11,411 nt of DNA from an uncultured Bacilli bacterium (GTDB lineage Bacteria > Bacillota_I > Bacilli_A > RF39 > UBA660). A model generated the notes under the pieces. That model saw nothing but the letters and a program-made list of their open reading frames with translations, ran no database searches and had not been told where the DNA came from. Shown here in pieces: positions 5,982 to 11,411 of this stretch. The stretch is from the NCBI GenBank assembly GCA_947628495.1, contig CANRAC010000022.1, positions 1-11,411 of the forward strand. Direction: 5' to 3'. The position numbers were made by a program, and so were the translations under genes. Position 1 is the stretch's first letter, and the number at the start of each line of letters is the position of its first letter.

Positions 5982-7173
5982 AGTAGAATTACTAGCCCCG
6001 GCCGGAGATTTAGAAAGATTAAAATTTGCTTTTCTTTATGGCGCAGATGCTGTTTATATAGGTGGTAAAGATTTTAGCTTGCGAGCAAATGCTAAAAATT
6101 TTACGATAGAAGAAATAAAAGATGCGGTAAAGTACGCCCATAATTTGCATAAAAAAGTTTATGTTACGGTTAATATTGTTTTTCATAATGAAGATTTAAA
6201 AAATTTAAAAAATTATTTAAAATCTTTAGCTCAAGCTCATGTTGATGCTATTATAGCTAGTGATATTATCGTTTTAGACATTATTAAAAAGGAAAACCTA
6301 AATTTGGAAGTTCATCTTTCTACCCAAGCAAGTATTTTAAATGCTGAAAGTGCCAAATTTTATTTAAAAGAAAATGTAAGTCGTCTTGTTTTGGCAAGAG
6401 AAGCTTCAAGAAAAGATATAATTGATATTAAAACTAAGACCAAGGCGGATTTAGAAGTTTTTATTCACGGAGCAATGTGTACTAGTTTTTCGGGAAAATG
6501 TGTCTTATCAAATTGTTTTACCAATCGCGATTCCAACCGGGGTGGATGTGCGCAGATATGTCGTTGGGTATTTGATATCGAAAATAGTGAGGAACCATTT
6601 TCCATTACGCCAAAAGATCTAAATATGGTAAGTTATATCAAAGATATGATTGATATTGGTATTAATTCTTTTAAAATTGAGGGAAGAATGCGCTCTATTT
6701 ATTATGTGTCTACTGTTTTAAATGTCTATCGTAATATTATTGATAAAACAATGAATAAGACTATTAATGATGCATATATTAAATATTATCAAGATATTTT
6801 AAATAGATGTGCCAATCGCGAATCGACTCCCCAGTTTTATGATAAATTACCAACTAATAAAGAACAATATTTTTTAGGACGTCAAGAAGAGTCTAATCAA
6901 GATTTTATTGGGTTAGTTTTAGAATATGATGATGATGCGAAAATGGTAACTATTGAAGAACGTAATTATTTTAAAATTGGTGATGTTTTAGAAGCATTTG
7001 GTCCAAATACGGAACCTTATGAACTAAAAATAAATAAAATATATAATGAAAATATGGAGGAAATAGATGTTGCACGTCATCCCAAAATGATCGTAAAAAT
7101 CCCTTGTGATAAGGCTTTAAATAAATATGATATGTTGCGTTTAAAAATATTTGACATTTCTTCATATTTGTAG
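5974..7173 (+). CDS. trhP2: U32 family tRNA wobble-uridine hydroxylase, TrhP2/YrrO-like
   Basis: Peptidase U32 family protein, probably the iron-sulfur subunit of the TrhP system that makes 5-hydroxyuridine at position 34 of tRNAs using prephenate; the product is the substrate for TrmR. The 399 residues begin with the TIM-barrel motif E-L-L-A-P-A-G-D-L-E (5-14) and G-A-D-A-V-Y-I-G-G (23-31). The U32 signature E-V-F-I-H-G-A-M-C...G-K-C-V-L-S (161-179) is complete. C169, C176, C192 and C196 occupy the conserved cluster positions; C181 is an extra. F-K-I-E-G-R-M (233-239) is also conserved, and a C-terminal beta-rich domain follows (about 300-399). Despite the old name there is no sign of protease function. 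The -35 box of greA lies in its last codons. In B. subtilis udk sits between yrrO and greA; here it is absent. Confidence 0.87.
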   Translation: MNKVELLAPAGDLERLKFAFLYGADAVYIGGKDFSLRANAKNFTIEEIKDAVKYAHNLHKKVYVTVNIVFHNEDLKNLKNYLKSLAQAHVDAIIASDIIVLDIIKKENLNLEVHLSTQASILNAESAKFYLKENVSRLVLAREASRKDIIDIKTKTKADLEVFIHGAMCTSFSGKCVLSNCFTNRDSNRGGCAQICRWVFDIENSEEPFSITPKDLNMVSYIKDMIDIGINSFKIEGRMRSIYYVSTVLNVYRNIIDKTMNKTINDAYIKYYQDILNRCANRESTPQFYDKLPTNKEQYFLGRQEESNQDFIGLVLEYDDDAKMVTIEERNYFKIGDVLEAFGPNTEPYELKINKIYNENMEEIDVARHPKMIVKIPCDKALNKYDMLRLKIFDISSYL

Positions 7174-7179
7174 TAGACT
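7151..7179 (+). promoter_or_regulatory. Promoter of greA
   Basis: A consensus TTGACA (7151-7156), 17 bases, and TAGACT (7174-7179) predict a start near 7186. The -35 box is inside the last codons of trhP2 and the -10 begins right after its stop. No terminator separates the genes, so read-through may add to greA expression. Confidence 0.65.
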
Positions 7180-7196
7180 TATCCATGAAAATTTAA

Positions 7197-7203
7197 GAGG
7201 TGA
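7197..7203 (+). promoter_or_regulatory. Ribosome binding site fixing the greA start
   Basis: GAGGTGA lies seven bases before ATG 7211. The frame is open 20 codons further upstream, but that stretch covers the end of trhP2 and the promoter and does not resemble GreA. Confidence 0.75.
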
Positions 7204-7210
7204 AGACAAA

Positions 7211-7681
7211 ATGTCACAAAAACAAGAAATATTAGTAACGGCAGAAGGTTACTTGGAATTAGAAAATGAATTAAATGATTTAAAGATAAATAAAAGACCA
7301 GAAGTTATTAAAGCTTTAAAAGAAGCACGAGCTTTAGGAGATTTATCCGAAAATGCTGATTATGATGCGGCACGTGATGAACAGGCGAAATTAGAAGGAC
7401 GCATAAAAGAATTGGAATATAAATTAGAAAATGCTCAAATTATTTCGAATAATAATAAAGATGTCATCAGTGTTGGTTCAACAATAACTATTAGTTATGT
7501 TGATGATAATGAAAAAGAGGAATACAAAATAGTTGGGTCTCTAGAAGCTGATCCTTTTAACAATAAAATTTCGAATGAATCGCCAATTGGCGCTGCCGTA
7601 ATTGGCAAAAAAGTAAATGATATTGTTACGGTTGAAACACCAAATGGCTCATTTGATGTCAAAATAGAATCTATCGCTTAA
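7211..7681 (+). CDS. greA: Transcription elongation factor GreA
   Basis: Rescues backtracked RNA polymerase by inserting its coiled coil into the secondary channel and stimulating cleavage of the transcript 3' end. The 156-residue length is standard. The N-terminal antiparallel coiled coil (about 1-78) has the tip motif G-D-L-S-E-N-A-D-Y (43-51), with the acidic D44 and E47 that position the catalytic magnesium. The C-terminal FKBP-like domain shows S-P-I-G-x-A-x-I-G-K-K-V-N-D (about 123-136). The tip motif and the basic flank favour GreA over GreB. It follows trhP2 after 37 bases as a separately promoted gene and ends in a terminator formed over its stop codon. Confidence 0.95.
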   Translation: MSQKQEILVTAEGYLELENELNDLKINKRPEVIKALKEARALGDLSENADYDAARDEQAKLEGRIKELEYKLENAQIISNNNKDVISVGSTITISYVDDNEKEEYKIVGSLEADPFNNKISNESPIGAAVIGKKVNDIVTVETPNGSFDVKIESIA

Positions 7682-7694
7682 ATCGCGATTTTTT
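7673..7694 (+). terminator. Rho-independent terminator of greA
   Basis: ATCGC (7673-7677) pairs with GCGAT (7685-7689) around a 7-base loop, followed by a T run to 7694. The TAA stop of greA (7679-7681) is in the loop. Confidence 0.75.
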
Positions 7695-7698
7695 ACTT

Positions 7699-7727
7699 TT
7701 TAAGCCTTGTATAAAAAAGGGCTTTAA
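7699..7727 (+). repeat. Imperfect inverted repeat spanning the tig promoter
   Basis: TTTAAGCC (7699-7706) and GGCTTTAA (7720-7727) form an imperfect palindrome with one mismatch, separated by 13 bases that contain the tig -35 box. It could be an operator or a chance fold; no known repressor motif is recognised. Confidence 0.3.
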
Positions 7728-7735
7728 GTTATAAT
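7707..7735 (+). promoter_or_regulatory. Promoter of tig
   Basis: TTGTAT (7707-7712), 17 bases, and a perfect TATAAT (7730-7735) predict a start near 7742. The leader to the ATG is about 17 bases and holds GGAGG at 7747-7751. Confidence 0.65.
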
Positions 7736-7758
7736 ACATAAGTAATTGGAGGAAAAAT

Positions 7759-9003
7759 ATGGAAAAGAATGTACATGAAATTGAAGTTACCCTTGAAGGA
7801 AAAAAATGGTCAGATTGTTTAGATGCAGCTTTTAATAAAAAACGTAAAAATATTAAATTAGATGGATTTCGAAAAGGAGCTGTACCTAAAGATATTTATT
7901 TAAAAAAGGTAGGTATAGAATCTTTATATATGGATGCCGTAGACGCAGCCGTTGGTATAGCGTATAAGGAAGCCTTAGATAAAGAAAAAGTCATACCAGT
8001 TATCGAACCAAAAATGGATGTTACTAATATATCTAAAGATGCTGTTACTTTTAAATTTGTTATTGTATCTAAACCCGAAATAAAATTAGGTGATTATAAA
8101 AATTTAGGAGTTAAAAAAGAAGAAAATAAAGTAAGTAAAAAAGAATTAGATGAAGAAATTAAAGCGTTACAAACTCGTTGTGCCGAAATAGTTCCTAAAG
8201 AGGACGGTGCGGCAGAAAGTGGAGATACTGCAGTAATTGATTTTACGGGTTATGTTGATGGTAAAGAATTAGAAGGCGGTAGAGGGGAAAATTATCCTTT
8301 AGAATTAGGTTCCAATACATTTATTCCTGGCTTTGAAGATGCTGTTATTGGAATGAAAATAGGTGAAGAAAAATCAATTGATCTTCGTTTCCCTGAAAAT
8401 TATACAGAAGATTTAAAAAACAAAGATGTCAATTTCAAAGTTAAACTACAAGGTTTAAAACATCGCATATTACCAGAAATTAATGAAGAATTATTTAAAG
8501 ATTTAGGTTATGATGATATTAAAACCAAAGAAGAATTTACTAAAAAGATTGAAGAAGAAATTAAACAACGTAAAGCCAAAAATATTGAAGATAAATATAT
8601 GAATGATTGTTTAGAAAAAGCTGCTAATAATATGACAGTCAAAATTAATGAAGAGATAATTGATGATGAAGTTCATCATATGATTCATCAATTTGAAGAT
8701 CAACTTCGTATGCAAGGTTTAAACATGGAGCAATATATGCAATTTGCAGGAGCAACTCATGAAGATTTACACAAACAAATGGAAGGGGAAGCAACTAAAA
8801 GAGTTAAATATCGTTATTTATTAGAAGAAGTAATTGAAAAAGAAAAAATTGAAATTACCGATAAAGAAGCTAAAGAAGAACTTCAAAAAATGGCTAAAGA
8901 ATACGATATGAAACCCGAAGAATTTGAACGTCAAATTGGTGGCATAGAAATGGTTAAATACGATTTAAAAATGCGTAGAGCAATGGATATTATTAAGGGA
9001 TAA
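7759..9003 (+). CDS. tig: Trigger factor (ribosome-associated chaperone and peptidyl-prolyl isomerase)
   Basis: Binds ribosomal protein L23 at the peptide exit and shields nascent chains; its FKBP domain isomerises proline bonds. At 414 residues it is slightly shorter than E. coli trigger factor (432). The N-terminal ribosome-binding domain (about 1-112) has the signature G-F-R-K-G-x-V-P (36-43). The PPIase domain (about 155-235) shows V-I-D-F-T-G-Y-V-D-G-K, G-S-N-T-F-I-P-G-F-E-D-A-V-I-G-M and F-P-E-N-Y. The long helical C-terminal domain (about 240-414) is rich in Lys and Glu with M-rich stretches, as expected for the chaperone arms. GGAGG seven bases before the ATG fixes the start. It has its own consensus promoter and terminator and so is monocistronic. 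Confidence 0.95.
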   Translation: MEKNVHEIEVTLEGKKWSDCLDAAFNKKRKNIKLDGFRKGAVPKDIYLKKVGIESLYMDAVDAAVGIAYKEALDKEKVIPVIEPKMDVTNISKDAVTFKFVIVSKPEIKLGDYKNLGVKKEENKVSKKELDEEIKALQTRCAEIVPKEDGAAESGDTAVIDFTGYVDGKELEGGRGENYPLELGSNTFIPGFEDAVIGMKIGEEKSIDLRFPENYTEDLKNKDVNFKVKLQGLKHRILPEINEELFKDLGYDDIKTKEEFTKKIEEEIKQRKAKNIEDKYMNDCLEKAANNMTVKINEEIIDDEVHHMIHQFEDQLRMQGLNMEQYMQFAGATHEDLHKQMEGEATKRVKYRYLLEEVIEKEKIEITDKEAKEELQKMAKEYDMKPEEFERQIGGIEMVKYDLKMRRAMDIIKG

Positions 9004-9020
9004 AGTTTTATCCTTTTTTT
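8998..9020 (+). terminator. Rho-independent terminator of tig
   Basis: GGATAA (8998-9003) pairs with TTATCC (9008-9013) around loop AGTT, followed by seven T (9014-9020). The TAA stop (9001-9003) forms part of the 5' arm. Confidence 0.75.
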
Positions 9021-9031
9021 ATGATAATTTC

Positions 9032-9060
9032 TTGTCTATTTTAAAAACCCATGGTAATAT
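9032..9060 (+). promoter_or_regulatory. Promoter of lemA
   Basis: TTGTCT (9032-9037), 17 bases, and TAATAT (9055-9060) preceded by TGG make an extended -10 promoter. The predicted start is near 9067, directly before AGGAGG (9071-9076), so the leader is about 15 bases. Confidence 0.6.
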
Positions 9061-9081
9061 ATATAACATAAGGAGGATGTC

Positions 9082-9645
9082 ATGAGTACAGGAATAATTA
9101 TTTTAATTGTTGTTATAGCCTTAGTTGTAATCTTAGCTTTATATGTAATATCAGTTCATAATCAACTAGTGGAATTAAGAAATAGGGTTAAAGACCAATG
9201 GGCGCAAATTGATGTACAATTAAAAAGAAGATTTGATTTAATCCCTAATTTAGTGGAAACAGTCAAAGGATATGCTAAGCATGAAAGTGAAACTTTAGAA
9301 AATGTTATTAAAGCTCGTAATACTTATTTATCAGCAACAACTAGTGAAGATCAAATAAAAGCTAATAATGCACTTACAGGAGCAATTAGTAAATTATTTG
9401 CCTTATCCGAAAGTTATCCAGATTTAAAAGCGAATACTAATTTTGTGCAAATGCAAGCTGATTTAAAAGAAGTTGAAGATAAGATTGCTTCAGCTAGACA
9501 ATTTTATAATGATACAGTATTACAATATAATAATAAGATCCAAATGGTTCCATCTAACATCATTGCGAGGATGTTTGGATTTAAAAGTGAAGCATTCTTT
9601 GAAGCTGCTGAAGTTGAAAGAGAAAACGTTCAAGTTAAATTCTAA
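9082..9645 (+). CDS. lemA: LemA family membrane protein
   Basis: Member of the LemA family, small membrane proteins whose biochemical role is unsettled. They have one N-terminal transmembrane helix and a long helical-bundle domain. The 187 residues start with a strongly hydrophobic segment (about 4-25). The diagnostic L-K-R-R-F-D-L-I-P-N-L-V-E-T-V-K-G-Y stretch (47-64) follows, then an E-N-V-I-K-A-R-N region and the conserved Y-P-D-L-K-A-N-x-N-F-x-x-M-Q (about 116-129). The family ending is also present: Y-N-D-x-V-x-x-Y-N-x-x-I, P-S-N-I-I-A-R-M-F-G-F and a final E-x-E-x-V-Q-V-K-F. Length is standard. AGGAGG five bases before the ATG supports the start. LemA genes often precede htpX or a DUF2207 gene; here it is alone, between a promoter and a terminator. 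No catalytic residues are expected or seen. Confidence 0.93.
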   Translation: MSTGIIILIVVIALVVILALYVISVHNQLVELRNRVKDQWAQIDVQLKRRFDLIPNLVETVKGYAKHESETLENVIKARNTYLSATTSEDQIKANNALTGAISKLFALSESYPDLKANTNFVQMQADLKEVEDKIASARQFYNDTVLQYNNKIQMVPSNIIARMFGFKSEAFFEAAEVERENVQVKF

Positions 9646-9671
9646 GAAAACAAAAATTTGTTTTCTTTTTT
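9644..9671 (+). terminator. Rho-independent terminator of lemA
   Basis: AGAAAACAA (9645-9653) pairs perfectly with TTGTTTTCT (9658-9666) around loop AAAT, extended by A9644-T9667 and followed by T's to 9671. The stem starts inside the lemA stop (9643-9645). It is AU-rich, so weaker than the others. Confidence 0.6.
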
Positions 9672-9692
9672 CTATCTTTAAAGAAAATCTCA

Positions 9693-9701
9693 TGATATAA
9701 T
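9693..9701 (+). promoter_or_regulatory. Extended -10 promoter of dnaE
   Basis: A perfect TATAAT (9696-9701) preceded by TGA gives an extended -10; the -35 region (about 9673-9678, TATCTT) is poor. The predicted start is near 9708, leaving a leader of about 19 bases with GGGGTGA (9716-9722) before ATG 9727. Confidence 0.6.
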
Positions 9702-9726
9702 ATTTACAATGAAGCGGGGTGATGAT

Positions 9727-11411
9727 ATGTATATACCTCTTGGTGTAAAAACTGACCATAGTTTACTAAAAAGTATGATTAAAATTGATAACTTAATCAC
9801 GTTTTTAAAACAAAATAATTTGCCTGCTTGTGGAATTTGTGATGACAATATGTTTGGAGTTATTGAATTTTATCATAAATGTAAACTCAATAATATCAAA
9901 CCTCTTATTGGCTTAAATATTACAATTGAAAATCATCCCGTTTATCTTTATGCTCAAAATTATTTAGGATATCAAAATTTGTTAAAATTAAATACATTAA
10001 AGCAACAACAAGATTTAGCAATCATAGATTTAGAAAAATACAGCCGTAATATTATCTGTATTATTTCCTACTTAGATAAACAAATTTATTCTAATTTAGC
10101 TAAGGTATATGAGAAAGTGTATCTGGGTTATGCAAGTGAATATGAAAAAAATAATGCTTTAATTATCACTAAAAATATTGTTTTTTTTAATATTATTAAA
10201 GCTTTAAAAAATACGGATACCAATTACTTAAAATATTTAGAAATGATTAGTAAAAATACTACTATTCATACCGAAGAGGTAACAGATTATTCCAAAAATT
10301 ATTACTTAAGTGCGTATAACGAAGAAGATGAACAAAGCATTTTAGATATAGTGAATTTAATTAATGTCGAAATTCCCTATAATGGTAAATATATCCCTAA
10401 GTATAAAGATTTAAATGATTCATATAAATATTTAGATACGTTAACTCATAAAGGTTTATTAAAAAGGCTTAACGGCGAGTTTAAAGAGCATTATTTTAAA
10501 CGTTTAGAATATGAACTTTCAGTTATTAAACAGATGGGTTTTGTCGATTATTTTTTAATTGTTTACGATTACATATTATTTGCTAAAAAAAATGATATAT
10601 TAGTAGGTCCTGGTCGAGGTAGCGCTGCTGGGTCAATTGTGGCATATTCTTTAGGTATTACCGATATTGATCCTTTAAAATACGATTTATTATTCGAAAG
10701 ATTTTTAAATAAAGATCGTATAACGATGCCGGATATTGATATTGATTTTGAAGATATTAAAAGAGGGCAAATAATTAATTATTTAAAAAATAAATATGGT
10801 TCTAATAATGTAGCTAATATTATGACATATTCGTCTTTAACTTCCAAACAAGTTTTAAGAGATGTTGGGAAAATTTTAGAAATAGATGAAGTTAAGTTAA
10901 ATAATATTTTAAAACTTATTGAGGCCAAAAATACACTAATGGAAAATTATAAATCTAATCCATTATTACAAAACACTTTAAAAAAAGATAAGACATACCA
11001 AAATTTATATAAAATTGCCTTAAAATTAGAAGGTTTAAAAAGACAGATAAGTACGCATGCGGCGGGGGTTGTAATCTCAAGTGTTACTCTGGACCATTTA
11101 ATTCCCATTGTTATTAGTAATGAAAATATTTTGACAGGCTGTACTATGGAGTATTTAGAAGATTTAGGCCTAATTAAAATGGATATTTTATCTATTCGTA
11201 ATTTGCGTACTATCCATGATGTTTTAGACCTAATTGCTCAAAATACTGGTCAAAAAATTAAATTAAATGATATTCCCCTAGATGACGAAAAAACTTTAGA
11301 AATGTTTAAAACCGGAAATACAATAGGGGTATTTCAATTTGAAAGTGAAGGAATGAAAAGTTTTTTACAAAAATTAAAACCTTCATCTTTTGAGGAAATC
11401 ATTGCTGCTAT
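9727..11411 (+). CDS. dnaE: DNA polymerase III subunit alpha DnaE (3' end outside window)
   Basis: C-family replicative DNA polymerase; 561 codons are visible with no stop, and the rest lies beyond the window. The start is fixed by GGGGTGA; the other ATG at 9722 is in a frame that soon stops. Polymerase motifs are intact: G-P-G-R-G-S-A-A-G-S (294-303), P-D-I-D-I-D-F (335-341) with catalytic D338 and D340, S-T-H-A-A-G-V-V-I-S (442-451), K-M-D-I-L (484-488) with D486 as the third aspartate, then G-V-F-Q-F-E-S-E-G-M (near 535-545). The N-terminal PHP domain (about 1-200) is short and degenerate: the usual H-L-x-V-H-S appears as P-L-G-V-K-T, and the T-D-H-x-N-M motif as C-D-D-N-M. It should therefore lack metal-dependent proofreading. 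It is DnaE rather than PolC, because no exonuclease domain is inserted in the PHP region. Confidence 0.93.
   Translation, partial: MYIPLGVKTDHSLLKSMIKIDNLITFLKQNNLPACGICDDNMFGVIEFYHKCKLNNIKPLIGLNITIENHPVYLYAQNYLGYQNLLKLNTLKQQQDLAIIDLEKYSRNIICIISYLDKQIYSNLAKVYEKVYLGYASEYEKNNALIITKNIVFFNIIKALKNTDTNYLKYLEMISKNTTIHTEEVTDYSKNYYLSAYNEEDEQSILDIVNLINVEIPYNGKYIPKYKDLNDSYKYLDTLTHKGLLKRLNGEFKEHYFKRLEYELSVIKQMGFVDYFLIVYDYILFAKKNDILVGPGRGSAAGSIVAYSLGITDIDPLKYDLLFERFLNKDRITMPDIDIDFEDIKRGQIINYLKNKYGSNNVANIMTYSSLTSKQVLRDVGKILEIDEVKLNNILKLIEAKNTLMENYKSNPLLQNTLKKDKTYQNLYKIALKLEGLKRQISTHAAGVVISSVTLDHLIPIVISNENILTGCTMEYLEDLGLIKMDILSIRNLRTIHDVLDLIAQNTGQKIKLNDIPLDDEKTLEMFKTGNTIGVFQFESEGMKSFLQKLKPSSFEEIIAA

Noticed and set aside
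6971..7186. Minus-strand open frame of 71 codons over the end of trhP2
   Set aside because: Antisense shadow of trhP2; no recognisable protein features.
7151..7210. Twenty-codon N-terminal extension of greA
   Set aside because: It covers the last codons of trhP2 and the greA promoter; GreA homologues begin at the ATG at 7211.
9473..9759. Overlapping open frames on both strands at the end of lemA
   Set aside because: Both are out-of-frame readings of lemA and its AT-rich terminator and promoter region; real signals there are the terminator and the dnaE promoter.
1..11411. Mobile element, CRISPR array, defence or toxin-antitoxin system
   Set aside because: No transposase, integrase, direct-repeat array or effector domains are seen; every gene belongs to a recognisable chromosomal family and gene order follows a conserved Bacillota locus.

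Overview
The window is AT-rich, uses A/T-ending codons and carries AGGAGG-type ribosome binding sites. TGA is a genuine stop (it ends alkD, ruvX and the DUF1292 gene) and tryptophan is TGG, so this is not the Mycoplasma/Spiroplasma code. Gene order around ireB-ruvX-DUF1292-mltG-trmR-trhP1-trhP2-greA matches the yrzL-yrrK-yrzB-yrrL-yrrM-yrrN-yrrO-(udk)-greA locus of Bacillus subtilis. With mltG and murF present the cell should be walled. The best guess is a low-GC, small-genome member of the Bacillota (Bacilli side, e.g. Erysipelotrichales/RF39-like gut lineages); the exact lineage is inference.

Layout. Minus strand, 14-172: a short ribosomal protein L28 (rpmB) that shares a divergent promoter region with a plus-strand AlkD-type DNA glycosylase (267-1010). 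From 1071 to 3062 four tightly overlapping genes (ireB, ruvX, DUF1292, mltG) form an operon, followed by a tRNA wobble-uridine methyltransferase (trmR, 3096-3692) that also seems to have its own promoter and ends in a terminator. A second unit has murF (3773-5167) followed by the two U32-family tRNA hydroxylation genes trhP1 and trhP2 (5178-7173). Then come four separately promoted genes: greA, tig (trigger factor), lemA and a 3'-truncated dnaE running off the window end.

How the genes fit together. TrhP1/TrhP2 should make 5-hydroxyuridine at tRNA position 34, and TrmR should methylate it to 5-methoxyuridine. MltG and MurF belong to peptidoglycan assembly; IreB is a target of the Ser/Thr kinase that senses cell-wall state. 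RuvX, L28, GreA, trigger factor and DnaE are core rRNA processing, translation, transcription, folding and replication proteins.

The region is housekeeping. I see no mobile element, CRISPR array, toxin-antitoxin pair, defence cluster, RNA gene or gene-free stretch over 300 bases, and no candidate for a wholly new system. The points worth a second look are an IreB lacking its usual phosphothreonine segment, terminators folded over stop codons at five gene ends, many extended -10 promoters, a possibly leaderless alkD mRNA, murF splitting the tRNA-modification cluster, and unusually short or reduced L28, TrhP1 and DnaE PHP regions.
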